64,000 bases of DNA from Pseudomonadota bacterium (lineage in GTDB: Bacteria; Desulfobacterota; Desulfobacteria; Desulfobacterales; Desulfolunaceae): positions 1-64,000 of the forward strand of contig JAHIRD010000130.1 in NCBI GenBank assembly GCA_018818835.1, read 5' to 3'. Shown piece after piece: positions 16,833 through 24,821 of this stretch; the first letter of the stretch is position 1, and each line of letters starts with the position of its first letter. The notes beneath the pieces are model-generated. The model saw only the letters and a list, made by a program, of their open reading frames with translations, did not search any database and was not told the origin of the DNA. The position numbers were made by a program, and so were the translations under genes.

Positions 16833-17342
16833 ATGGGTGAAAACGATATATGTCAAATCAAGGTGGGCCAGAATCGAATCGGAATCATTGGCTTGAAACA
16901 TGTGTTTCAGGAACTTTCCGGGTCCTGGGAAACCATGTGTGATGATGACATTAAAAAAACACTGATGGATAAGCTGGGTAAAAAAAACTACATCAGCCCC
17001 AATGTCAAAGAAAATTATGAAACGGCATTTTTCCGGGAGTTCATGGCCTTTATCGGAAAGCCAGTCCAGGAAGAAAAAACGCGTGATGTCCTTGAAATAA
17101 AAGTGTTGGGCCAGGGCTGTCCTCGATGTGATCAACTGGAACATGACGTGATCAAAATTGCATCTGAAATGAACATCATCGCCGATATCGAGCATGTGAG
17201 GGATATCAATGAAATTGCCCAATACGGTGTCATGGGCTCCCCTGCCCTGGTGATCAACGGAACCGTAAAAGCCGTGGGAAACATTCCACCCAGACAGAAG
17301 ATCATGGACTGGCTGGCATTGGCAAATGATAATAAAAAATAA
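16833..17342 (+). CDS. Two-part protein: novel N-terminal domain plus glutaredoxin-like thioredoxin
   Basis: A 169-residue protein. The last 85 residues match the small TM0996/MTH895-type thioredoxin fold: LEIKVLGQGCPRCDQLEHDV (CPRC active site), then MGSPALVINGTVKAVG with cis-Pro. The first 85 residues (GIIGLKHVFQEL, then a Lys-rich helix and YETAFFREFMAF) are not a thioredoxin and I do not recognise them, though similar segments occur next to such thioredoxins in anaerobes. It is encoded 12 bp after the permease, suggesting that it reduces or hands a thiol-bound substrate to it. Confidence 0.78.
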   Translation: MGENDICQIKVGQNRIGIIGLKHVFQELSGSWETMCDDDIKKTLMDKLGKKNYISPNVKENYETAFFREFMAFIGKPVQEEKTRDVLEIKVLGQGCPRCDQLEHDVIKIASEMNIIADIEHVRDINEIAQYGVMGSPALVINGTVKAVGNIPPRQKIMDWLALANDNKK

Positions 17343-17361
17343 ATGATTAAAGGAGAAAGAC

Positions 17362-17595
17362 ATGGATATTAAGGTGCTGGGCCCAGGTTGCCCAAAATGT
17401 GAACAAACAGCCAAGGTCATCAATGAGGTCCTGAAAGAAACAGGGACGGATGCAAGGGTTGAAAAGGTTACCGATCTAATGAAGATTGCAGGGTATGGGG
17501 TTTTCGGGACCCCTTCGGTGGTCATTGACGGAGAGGTTAAAAGTGTGGGTAAAATTCCTAAAAAAGATGAGGTCAAATCATGGTTGAACCGATGA
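17362..17595 (+). CDS. Small thioredoxin-family protein (TM0996/MTH895 type)
   Basis: A 77-residue single-domain protein: DIKVLGPGCPKCEQTAKVI holds the CPKC active site and FGTPSVVIDGEVKSVG the cis-Pro loop. Such proteins are cytosolic dithiol oxidoreductases often fused to or paired with DUF318 permeases. A strong AAGGAGA precedes the ATG. It is 20 bp after the two-part thioredoxin and its end overlaps the start of the exported thioredoxin. Confidence 0.9.
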   Translation: MDIKVLGPGCPKCEQTAKVINEVLKETGTDARVEKVTDLMKIAGYGVFGTPSVVIDGEVKSVGKIPKKDEVKSWLNR

Positions 17596-18002
17596 TAAAA
17601 ACAATGCGCTTTGTCATTGCAGGTCTGATGGTCGTGGTTCTTGGAACCTCACTTTCCTTTGGCGAAGAATTAACAAAGGATTTTAGCAAAATTCCTGAGA
17701 CAGGGGTCGTGACCATGGTCGACCTGGGGGCAAAAAAATGCATTCCATGCAAAATGATGGCACCCATTATGGTCAAACTTGAAAAAGCCTACCAAGGGAG
17801 TGCTGCCATTGTTTTCATTGATGTCTGGGAAAACAATGACCAGGCAAAGCGTTTTGGCATTAACGGCATACCCACCCAGATTTTCTTTGATAAACAGGGA
17901 AAGGAAGTCTTCCGGCATACGGGATTTTTCGATGAGGAATCCATAAAAAAACAACTGACACAGATGGGGGTTCAAGAGCCCAAAGAAAAACAAGAAGGAT
18001 AG
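17580..18002 (+). CDS. Periplasmic thioredoxin (TlpA/DsbE-like)
   Basis: A 140-residue protein with a signal sequence or membrane anchor (MRFVIAGLMVVVLGTSLSFG) and a thioredoxin domain: VDLGAKKCIPCKMMAPIM (CIPC active site) and FGINGIPTQIFFDKQG (cis-Pro). The start at 17580 has GAGG 7 bases upstream; ATG at 17592 would overlap the upstream stop as ATGA. It is expected to act outside the cytoplasm and to be kept reduced by the CcdA protein encoded next. Confidence 0.88.
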   Translation: MVEPMIKTMRFVIAGLMVVVLGTSLSFGEELTKDFSKIPETGVVTMVDLGAKKCIPCKMMAPIMVKLEKAYQGSAAIVFIDVWENNDQAKRFGINGIPTQIFFDKQGKEVFRHTGFFDEESIKKQLTQMGVQEPKEKQEG

Positions 18003-18004
18003 CC

Positions 18005-18712
18005 ATGACACTGGATTCTTTTTTTATTTCGGTAAATCAGTGGATCTCCACAGGATCTGCCATTGCCGGTGTTGGATGTTTTGTATGGGGCATGATCAGT
18101 GTCCTGTTCAGTCCCTGTCACTTGGCATCCATCCCTCTGATCATTGCCTATGTGGGCGGGCAGGAAAAGCTCGTCCACCCAAGACAGGCAGGCATTTATG
18201 CCCTTTTATTTACCACAGGTCTGTTTATCACCATTGCCCTTGTGGGTATCCTTTGCGCATGGCTGGGCCGAATGGTGGGTGATGTGGGGAATTACTGGCA
18301 GGTCCTCATCGGTGTAATCCTCATCTGGATCGCCCTTGGGATGCTTGGGGTTGAATCCTGCTCCATGAACGGAAGCCTGTTGTACAAACTGAGAATCAAA
18401 GGCTTACCCGGTGCCTTTATTCTGGGTCTTTCCTATGGCATTCTTTCCGGTTCCTGTACCTTTGGGTTCATTGCACCCATTTTAGCGATCATTACGGTTC
18501 AGGAAAAACTGATCACGGGAATTATCCTGATCCTATTGTTTGCTCTGGGTCATTGCCTGCCCATTGTTATCGCCGGCAGTTCTACCGCCGCCGTTCGCAG
18601 GCTGATGGAAAACAGTGCCTGGCAAGGGGCCGGTCACTGGTTCCGTAAGGGTGCCGGAGTCGTGATCGCTTTATTGGGTGGGTATTTTATCATGAATCCG
18701 TTTGTGGGTTAA
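18005..18712 (+). CDS. ccdA: CcdA/DsbD-type transmembrane electron carrier
   Basis: A 235-residue membrane protein with about six helices. MISVLFSPCHLASIPLIIAYVGG and the second GILSGSCTFGFIAPILAII carry the paired Cys with adjacent Pro or Phe that shuttle electrons in the CcdA family. It moves reducing equivalents from cytosolic thioredoxin to periplasmic thioredoxin-like proteins. It begins 2 bases after the TlpA-like gene, which is therefore its likely partner, with the two cytosolic thioredoxins as electron donors. Confidence 0.9.
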   Translation: MTLDSFFISVNQWISTGSAIAGVGCFVWGMISVLFSPCHLASIPLIIAYVGGQEKLVHPRQAGIYALLFTTGLFITIALVGILCAWLGRMVGDVGNYWQVLIGVILIWIALGMLGVESCSMNGSLLYKLRIKGLPGAFILGLSYGILSGSCTFGFIAPILAIITVQEKLITGIILILLFALGHCLPIVIAGSSTAAVRRLMENSAWQGAGHWFRKGAGVVIALLGGYFIMNPFVG

Positions 18713-18742
18713 TAACCTTAAAAACACGAAAGAGGTGAAACC

Positions 18743-19270
18743 ATGCTTCTCAATGATTACCGTCTGGAAATTTTCAATTCAAAGTGCCAGCCCGGAGCCA
18801 TGGGTGTTCATTGCCATGCCCATTTGGGTCAGGATGTCAGTTGCGCCCTTCCCTTTCTCAATTCAGTTCTCGGGGGGTTCGAATATATAAAAGACCCTCC
18901 TTCGGTGACGTTCAAAGCCCAGGGCAAACTGATCACGGTTCATGGGGACAAAATCGCCGTCAATGCGTTAAAAGATGAGGATGAAGCAAAAAAAATCGTG
19001 GAGTGGCTGAAACGGGAGATTAATGAGGCCTGGGAAAAACGAGACACCATTGAACCCCGCTTTGAACGTATGCCCCGGCCCAAAATAATTGAGATTCTCA
19101 AGCGCCTGCCCAACAAAACCCAATGCCGTCAATGTGGAGCCCCTACCTGCATGGTCTTTGCAACCCAAATCGCCGAAGGCGCCAAAGGCCCTGATGATTG
19201 TCCCCAGCTGGATGAAGACAGGTTCAAAAACCTAAGTGAATACATGAGTCAATTTAATCTAACAATATGA
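18743..19270 (+). CDS. Fe-S cluster protein closing the permease-thioredoxin operon
   Basis: A 175-residue protein. The C-terminal part has ILKRLPNKTQCRQCGAPTCMVFATQIAEGAKGPDDC, a CX2CX4C...C arrangement as in the FeS domain (PF04060) of RnfB and of corrinoid Fe-S proteins. The N terminus has further Cys and His (CQPGAMGVHCHAHLGQDVSC), possibly a second metal site, followed by a short DNA-free mixed region. Probably a cytosolic [4Fe-4S] electron carrier. It starts 30 bp after ccdA with GAGGTG before the ATG, so it may feed electrons into the thioredoxin relay; that is inference. Confidence 0.8.
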   Translation: MLLNDYRLEIFNSKCQPGAMGVHCHAHLGQDVSCALPFLNSVLGGFEYIKDPPSVTFKAQGKLITVHGDKIAVNALKDEDEAKKIVEWLKREINEAWEKRDTIEPRFERMPRPKIIEILKRLPNKTQCRQCGAPTCMVFATQIAEGAKGPDDCPQLDEDRFKNLSEYMSQFNLTI

Positions 19271-19462
19271 ATTATTAAATATATTTTTCTAAAAAAAGAT
19301 CGAGTGGTAAGGCCGTCACATGATCCGTCACCCGTTAAATTGCCTTTTTTGAATGTGCAATTTCATACAATGATTTATATTTATAATATTATCATACACA
19401 AAACAAAATTTATATATACCCCGCACGAAAAACAAGAAATTGCCTCCGGCGAGCCAGGCTGC

Positions 19463-21142
19463 TCACGCCATGATCTTTTCCACAATCACTTTGGTGATCA
19501 TATATGTGGGTTTGATGCCTTCAGCGCCCATGCTTCCCGAGGCAAGGGTCTGCCCGCTCAGAAGGGGGTTGTCAGAGGCGTAATAGGCATACCTGATTTT
19601 AACATTCCTGGAAATGTGACCCCGGATGATGGAAGCCGTGATGGCTTTCTGGTAATGCCCTCCTTCCATTTCAAGTCCAATGGCTTTCCAGCTCGAAGCC
19701 TGGAATCGTTTTAAAAGATCCCTGTTCTGGAGTGATGTCCCCACCACCGTGACCATGGGGCCGGTATAGACCGGAGTGTCCGATGGGAAATCGTCCCGAC
19801 TGATATCATTTTCAAACATATAATTGTCGGAAGTCCCTTCAAACACATGGGAGTTGGCCAGCATGATATCCCCTTTTTTGCCGATCAAAATACCTGCCTT
19901 GCCCATAACGGATATGGATCTGAAATCAAATCGATGGGTGGACTCCTTATCTTTATAAGGATCCAGTAATTCATCCATGGCTTCAAAGGCCTGGGTTCCG
20001 AATGCATAATCCATGACAAACAGGACCGGAGCATCATCATCAGAATATTCCGTATTTATATGCAGATCCGGATGGAATGTGATGCCCTTGAGCTGGGCTG
20101 TATCAATAATCTGGCAGTCAATATGGGTGCCGGATCTGTCCACGACTTCATAGAGTCCGTGAGCATCGGCATAGGCCTTTATTTTTTCATGTTCACTTTT
20201 CATTTTTGAAATAAAGTCGTACACATTCATGCAGGTTTTATCCTTGGAAAGTTCACACAGTGCCCCATAACCGTAAATCAGATTCACCACACTGTGGAGA
20301 TTGGCACTGATAATATGGACAGGCCGATTATGAAATCCCAGGGCACTGAGCTTTCGTTTGATATCGTCAGCCCATCTGCGGCTGTAGCTCTGGTTCCCAA
20401 GGATATCCTGAAGCGAGGGGGTGAAGGTAATCATCAGTTCATTATCCTTGTCTGCTTTTTCCTCTTCAACCCGTTTACCCAGACCGTATATGATGTTCAA
20501 CAAAACGTGTTTATTCTGGTCCCTGGCATATTTTTCCAGATAATCATAACTTTCCTTGGTTTCATGCATGGTTCGTCCGAGGATAATACTCAGATTCCAT
20601 AACGCCTTGTCCAAGGCTTCTCCGGATAAAGGCGTCCGTCTCAGGATAATCTCTTCCAGTCGCTTCCATTCATGTGTGATTTCGCCATTTCTATCTTTCA
20701 TCTGATGAAAGATTTTTTCTGCTTCATTGTTCATGAATGTGATGTGGGTCAGCATGTCATAAATCTCACTGAAGCCCCGTGTGATCACAAAGCAGATCTC
20801 CTTTTCACTGATCAGATAGCAGGCCCGCCTTCGTTTGGGGGGAATGATCAGTTCAAAGGATGTGTTTTCAAATTCCTCCCTGGCCGTAAGAATGATCCGA
20901 TTACACTTTTCTATGCCCCAGGGCAGCCGTTCGACCACGTATTCCAGGCCCTTGATTTCAATAATCCTTTGGTCATTCATGGTCCCGTAAATCTCAGGGC
21001 TAAGAAGACGCAGGGCCTCGGCCAGAGTCTGGCCGGATTTGCCTGTGGGCTTGTAATAACCCCTTAAGGCAAGAGCATCAATGGTGGTTTTAATGGTCCG
21101 AACAGAGTTTCTGGCTTTCTGGGATTTGGTAAGGATCTGCAT
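19463..21142 (-). CDS. DUF6909-like protein with nucleosidase-like C-terminal region
   Basis: A 559-residue protein that I recall as resembling the uncharacterised DUF6909 family (GYYKPTGKSGQTLAEALR at the N terminus, RPVHIISANLHSVVNLIYG in the middle, VMDYAFGTQAFEAMDEL later). The final part, MVTVVGTSLQNRDLLKRF followed by AIGLEMEGGHYQKAI, resembles the EMEG active-site signature of purine nucleoside phosphorylases and AMP nucleosidases. A nucleotide or nucleoside substrate is a reasonable guess only. It stands alone, divergent from a small ORF, 0.6 kb away. No membrane segment or signal peptide. Confidence 0.72.
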   Translation of the reverse strand: MQILTKSQKARNSVRTIKTTIDALALRGYYKPTGKSGQTLAEALRLLSPEIYGTMNDQRIIEIKGLEYVVERLPWGIEKCNRIILTAREEFENTSFELIIPPKRRRACYLISEKEICFVITRGFSEIYDMLTHITFMNNEAEKIFHQMKDRNGEITHEWKRLEEIILRRTPLSGEALDKALWNLSIILGRTMHETKESYDYLEKYARDQNKHVLLNIIYGLGKRVEEEKADKDNELMITFTPSLQDILGNQSYSRRWADDIKRKLSALGFHNRPVHIISANLHSVVNLIYGYGALCELSKDKTCMNVYDFISKMKSEHEKIKAYADAHGLYEVVDRSGTHIDCQIIDTAQLKGITFHPDLHINTEYSDDDAPVLFVMDYAFGTQAFEAMDELLDPYKDKESTHRFDFRSISVMGKAGILIGKKGDIMLANSHVFEGTSDNYMFENDISRDDFPSDTPVYTGPMVTVVGTSLQNRDLLKRFQASSWKAIGLEMEGGHYQKAITASIIRGHISRNVKIRYAYYASDNPLLSGQTLASGSMGAEGIKPTYMITKVIVEKIMA

Positions 21143-21675
21143 GAATATTCTCCGGAACCGGGTTCACTTGGTTTGTGATAGATTGTGTTATTACCCAAAG
21201 ACTTAAACGGTTTTAATCAGTAAAAAATCGCTATTTCGACGAGTTTAATCAAGAACCATGGGCAAGTCAATGCCTTGGCGATCTATTTCATTAAATAGCT
21301 CAAAAAATAAGTCATTTATTATGACATATCAAAGAACATATTTTTTTTAAAAAAACAATGTTTATTGCTGTGAAAATAAATTATATCAATATATTATGAT
21401 AATAATATTTGAATTTATCAGGATTAAATTAAAGATATCTTGCATTGTTGCCGATTGTCTAATATAGTAATTACGTCGGATTGTGAAAATTAATCTTCCG
21501 TGTTTATCTCCCTTTGTCGTTTTATCTGACGGATCTATCTGGTCTTTATAATCAGTTTGTGTGCATTTAGATGATACAATAGCATTTTCCGTTCCCAGAA
21601 TTGGTGTTTATAAACACCTGGCTTCAATGCCTGGATATCAGAATGGTATGTATTGCATGTTTGAATGGCCACAAT
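21143..21675. other. AT-rich intergenic region
   Basis: About 530 bases of strongly AT-rich sequence between divergent genes, with homopolymer runs (21342-21356). No ORF of note. Promoters for the DUF6909-like gene and the small downstream transcript probably lie here. Confidence 0.4.
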
Positions 21676-21739
21676 TTAAAACTTCACACTTGAAGTTTTA
21701 ATCTACTGTTTTCATCTGTTGATTCAGTAGGGTTTTTTT
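21676..21739 (+). terminator. Perfect dyad followed by terminator-like hairpin upstream of a small ORF
   Basis: TTAAAACTTCA (21676-21686) pairs with TGAAGTTTTAA (21691-21701) around a 4-base loop. Immediately after, CTACTG (21703-21708) pairs with CAGTAG (21725-21730) and is followed by GG and seven T. The pair could be an operator plus attenuator, or the 3' end of a small RNA; the small ORF starts 27 bases later. Confidence 0.5.
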
Positions 21740-21766
21740 GAATTATCCATAGATAAAGGAGTAGCC

Positions 21767-21949
21767 ATGTACAGTTTAGCCATTAACACCAGAGCCTATG
21801 ATATCCAGCTTTTAATTAACATGTTTGGCAAGAAAACAAGCAGGACTCTGAAAAAAAACATTAAGAAGAATGATTTCGTCAAACAAATCAAACGAATTAA
21901 AAAAGTATTAAGCACCTATAATACGGAAAGACTGCATATTCCATTATAG
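21767..21949 (+). CDS. Small basic protein, unknown
   Basis: A 60-residue protein with a strong AAGGAG 6 bases before its ATG. It is very basic: the middle (KKTSRTLKKNIKKNDFVKQIKRIKK) is Lys/Arg-rich and helical, so nucleic-acid binding is possible. It is preceded by a hairpin with a T-run and is not in an operon. No homologue recognised. It may be a real small orphan gene because the ribosome-binding site is good. Confidence 0.5.
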   Translation: MYSLAINTRAYDIQLLINMFGKKTSRTLKKNIKKNDFVKQIKRIKKVLSTYNTERLHIPL

Positions 21950-22262
21950 CCAACTCATTTTATAACACATAGAAAATATCCTTTAACGCATCGGACTGAC
22001 TGGCTCTGGTGTTTTCCTGTTTTATTCCCATGGACAGGATTTTGTCAGAGGCAGATCGTCCGATGCCGGTTTCACGCTTATAGGATTCATCCTTTTCCCT
22101 ACCCCTTTATTTGACCCAAGGATCTCTGGCGCGAAGAATGAGCGTTCAGTTCATGATTTAGTCCCTTCGGGATTAAAATCGATTTGCTCAAATTCATTTC
22201 GATTGCGATTTCCATTATCCCAACAGCCATAGTCATGTCTATATAGGTTATCATCCCCTGCC
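21950..22262. other. Intergenic region upstream of trp control region
   Basis: No complete gene. On the minus strand a frame of about 46 codons ending at 21960 reads ETGIGRSASDKILSMG...SDALKDIFYVL without a usable start or ribosome-binding site; it has a protein-like look and may be the 3' remnant of a lost gene, but I cannot place it. Confidence 0.3.
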
Positions 22263-22300
22263 CAACGATTTTGTTTCTATACATAGAAACAAAATCGTTG
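22263..22300. promoter_or_regulatory. 38-bp perfect palindrome overlapping the trp promoter
   Basis: CAACGATTTTGTTTCTAT (22263-22280) and ATAGAAACAAAATCGTTG (22283-22300) are perfect inverted copies of 18 bases around a 2-base centre. The right end supplies the first bases of the -35 box at 22298. Its length is unusual for a bacterial operator, so it may be an operator for a large or multimeric regulator, or a folded terminator of upstream transcription without a T-run. Confidence 0.75.
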
Positions 22301-22326
22301 ACATGACCCGTAAGACTCTATATAAC
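22298..22326 (+). promoter_or_regulatory. trp operon promoter
   Basis: TTGACA at 22298-22303, exactly 17 bases, then TATAAC at 22321-22326: a near-consensus sigma-70 promoter about 20 bases before the leader peptide. Confidence 0.8.
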
Positions 22327-22347
22327 GTTGTACCAATGGAGATAATG

Positions 22348-22440
22348 ATGACAACAATGGTATTATATAAGGACAACAACTGGCGATGGTGTTGGCAACG
22401 CAGATATATGCGGCATGCTGACACCCTTTTAACGCCATAG
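22348..22440 (+). CDS. trpL: trp operon leader peptide
   Basis: A 30-residue leader peptide (start at 22348 with GGAG 6 bases upstream; in-frame ATGs at 22336 and 22345 also exist). Residues NNWRWCWQRR hold three Trp codons within five positions (22381, 22387, 22393), the hallmark of ribosome-mediated attenuation. TGGCG at 22381 can pair with CGCCA at 22433, and GGTGT at 22388 with ACACC at 22421, so the Trp codons lie in one arm of a competing stem. The gene sits between the promoter and a terminator, upstream of trpE. Confidence 0.85.
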   Translation: MTTMVLYKDNNWRWCWQRRYMRHADTLLTP

Positions 22441-22471
22441 ATGGACATACAATCTGGCAACAAACAAAAAG

Positions 22472-22508
22472 GATCGTGGGCAGGCCTGCTCTAACGATCT
22501 TTTTTTTT
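22472..22508 (+). terminator. trp attenuator terminator
   Basis: GATCGT (22472-22477) pairs with ACGATC (22494-22499), with an inner GCAG/CTGC stem, followed by nine T. Lying 32 bases after the leader-peptide stop and before trpE, it is the terminator half of the attenuator: formed when Trp-tRNA is plentiful, replaced by an antiterminator when the ribosome stalls. Confidence 0.82.
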
Positions 22509-22548
22509 GGCTTGAATAATTAGGATGAGTAAAAAAAGGATGACATCC

Positions 22549-24048
22549 ATGATTCTTAGAAAAAACTATCCGGATAAAAAAACCTTCTGTGCACTGGCTG
22601 AAAAGCACAATGTGCTTCCTCTCTGCATTGAAATCCTTGCAGATACGGAAACCCCCGTATCGCTGTTGAAGAAATTCTACACCGGTAAGGGCCCCTTGTT
22701 TCTCCTTGAAAGCGTGGAAGGCGGAGAACGCTGGGGACGGTATAGCTTTTTAGGTACCTCGGCACGGACACAAATCCGGGTATTCAGGGATTATGTGGAA
22801 ATTACAGACAATGGCTCCTGCGAAAAAATAGATCACCAGGGTGACCCCCTGTTGGTTTTAAAGAATTTCATGGCACGGTTTACACCTGTGGACATGACGG
22901 ATCTGCCTCGCTTCTGGGGGGGCATGACCGGCTACATCACCTATGAAATGGTGTCTTTTTTTGAAAAAATTCCCAACAGGCTGCCCAAGGACAAGCCCCT
23001 GGCACATTTTATGATCCCCGAGGAATTGATTATCTTCGATAATGTGAACAATACCATGACCGGGGTTGTGCTTTGTTTTTGTGATGACCCCAAAAACGCT
23101 GCATCGATTTATGACTCTGCAATCAAGCGAATCACCCGGATGATCGAAAAAACAGGCAAACATGTTCCAGTGGCCAGTCCCAACCCCCCTGGATGCGTGT
23201 TCAAGCCCGAACCTGTCTACGAGGATGAGCATTACCGGAACGGCGTCATAAAAATTAAAGAATATATCCATGCCGGCGATGTGATCCAGACGGTTTTGTC
23301 CCAGCCCTTTGTCTGTGATGCTCCAGCAGATCTGGTTGAACTTTACCGGGCCCAGCGTTTTATCAATCCGTCACCGTATATGTATTTCATGCATCTGGAT
23401 GAAACCGCCCTGGTGGGATCATCACCCGAGGTCATGGTCCGGCTGGAGAACGGGCTGGCCAGTGTCCGTCCCATTGCAGGAACCCGTCCCAGGGGGAAAA
23501 ATGAGCAGGAAGACCGATCCATGGCAGATGAACTGTTAAATGATGAGAAAGAAAAGGCCGAACACCTGATGCTGGTTGACCTGGGGCGAAACGACCTGGG
23601 CCGTGTGGCTGAAACAGGCACGGTGCAGGTCACGGATTTGATGATTGTGGAACGGTATTCCCATGTGATGCATCTGGTATCCAATGTCAACTGCCATATT
23701 CGCCCGGATACCGATGCCTTTGATCTCTTAAAAGCCACGTTTCCGGCAGGCACCCTATCAGGTGCACCCAAAATCAGGGCCATGGAAATCATTTCCGAAC
23801 TGGAAAAAGAGCCCCGGGGAACCTATGGAGGCGCTGTGGGTTATTTTTCATTTAATGGCAATATGGATCTGGCCATCACCATTCGAACGGCCTGCATTGA
23901 ACATGGGAAACTGACCGTTCGTGCCGGTGCAGGTATCGTTGCAGACTCGGTCCCTGAAACAGAGCGGCAGGAAACGATCAATAAAGCCAAATCCATTGAA
24001 AAAGCATTGGCCCTGCTCCAGAATGAAACCCTTAATAAAAAGGAATAA
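22549..24048 (+). CDS. trpE: Anthranilate synthase component I
   Basis: The protein is 499 residues from ATG 22549 (AAGGA 8 bases upstream); an in-frame ATG at 22525 would add eight residues but lacks a ribosome-binding site. It converts chorismate to anthranilate with ammonia from TrpG. C-terminal chorismate-binding motifs are clear: [31 protein letters not shown] and [20 protein letters not shown]. The N-terminal [18 protein letters not shown] segment carries the conserved feedback region (LLES) where tryptophan binds. First structural gene of the trp operon, under attenuator control; 5 bp before trpG. Confidence 0.95.
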   Translation: MILRKNYPDKKTFCALAEKHNVLPLCIEILADTETPVSLLKKFYTGKGPLFLLESVEGGERWGRYSFLGTSARTQIRVFRDYVEITDNGSCEKIDHQGDPLLVLKNFMARFTPVDMTDLPRFWGGMTGYITYEMVSFFEKIPNRLPKDKPLAHFMIPEELIIFDNVNNTMTGVVLCFCDDPKNAASIYDSAIKRITRMIEKTGKHVPVASPNPPGCVFKPEPVYEDEHYRNGVIKIKEYIHAGDVIQTVLSQPFVCDAPADLVELYRAQRFINPSPYMYFMHLDETALVGSSPEVMVRLENGLASVRPIAGTRPRGKNEQEDRSMADELLNDEKEKAEHLMLVDLGRNDLGRVAETGTVQVTDLMIVERYSHVMHLVSNVNCHIRPDTDAFDLLKATFPAGTLSGAPKIRAMEIISELEKEPRGTYGGAVGYFSFNGNMDLAITIRTACIEHGKLTVRAGAGIVADSVPETERQETINKAKSIEKALALLQNETLNKKE

Positions 24049-24053
24049 GAAAA

Positions 24054-24632
24054 ATGCTGGTCATGATCGACAATTACGACTCCTTCACCTATAATCTGGT
24101 CCAGTATTTAAGGATGTTGGGGACCGAAATCCAGGTTTATCGCAATGATGCAATGACCTTGTCTGATATTGCGGCACTGAAACCTGAAGGCATCGTGATA
24201 TCTCCTGGACCGGGAAGACCTGATTCTGCGGGAATTTCCCTTGATATCATCCGCTATTTTGCCGGGAAAATTCCTGTGCTGGGTGTCTGCCTCGGACACC
24301 AGAGTATTGCCCAGGCTTTTGGTGGAGCCATTGTTTCAGCCAAAAAACTTATGCATGGAAAAACATCCATGATCCAGTCGGACGGTAAAAATCTTTTCCA
24401 TGGAATGGCCAAGCCCTTTCAGGCCATGCGTTATCATTCTTTGGCCGTGTCACGGGATAAATTTCCGGACTGCCTTGAAATAACGGCCGAATCCGAGGAT
24501 GGTGAAATCATGGGTATTCGACATAAAACCCTTTGTGTCGAAGGCATACAGTTTCATCCAGAATCCATCATGACACCCATGGGGAAAAGGCTTCTGAGAA
24601 ATTTTCTAAAACTGTCTCGTGGTGAATTATAA
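24054..24632 (+). CDS. trpG: Anthranilate synthase glutamine amidotransferase component
   Basis: A 192-residue class I glutamine amidotransferase that hydrolyses glutamine and supplies ammonia to Trp[17 protein letters not shown] and [14 protein letters not shown] are typical of TrpG/PabA, the nucleophile Cys is in [17 protein letters not shown], and the His-Glu pair is in [14 protein letters not shown] full-length single-domain protein, not fused to TrpD. It may also serve folate synthesis as PabA if no separate gene exists. Confidence 0.95.
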   Translation: MLVMIDNYDSFTYNLVQYLRMLGTEIQVYRNDAMTLSDIAALKPEGIVISPGPGRPDSAGISLDIIRYFAGKIPVLGVCLGHQSIAQAFGGAIVSAKKLMHGKTSMIQSDGKNLFHGMAKPFQAMRYHSLAVSRDKFPDCLEITAESEDGEIMGIRHKTLCVEGIQFHPESIMTPMGKRLLRNFLKLSRGEL

Positions 24633-24747
24633 TGCCTTCGATAGCAAGCCGCAAACTAACAGCTAAAGGCGAGGCTGCAAAGCCACGAGCCTCAGCTTGG
24701 CGATATCAACTTAAGGGGTTCTGAGTGATGCCCCTCCATAAAACCTG

Positions 24748-24796
24748 TTTGTCAAACTTTTCAAAAGTTTGGCCCCCGGCAGGGCCGCCGGAGGCA
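24748..24796. repeat. Dispersed 49-bp palindromic element, copy A
   Basis: In the trpG-trpD gap (24633-24821). CAAACTTTT and AAAAGTTTG form a hairpin, followed by the GC-rich half CCGGCAGGGCCGCCGG. It matches 46 of 49 bases with copy B at 43611-43659. The rest of the gap holds another stem (GAGGCT...AGCCTC, 24671-24693), so the trp mRNA is highly structured here. Confidence 0.75.
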
Positions 24797-24821
24797 TGCC
24801 TTTAAAAAAAGGAGAAATATC

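Noticed and set aside
21960-22110. Minus-strand frame ending ...SDALKDIFYVL
   Set aside because: Protein-like in appearance but without start codon or ribosome-binding site; may be a gene remnant, not enough to annotate as a gene.
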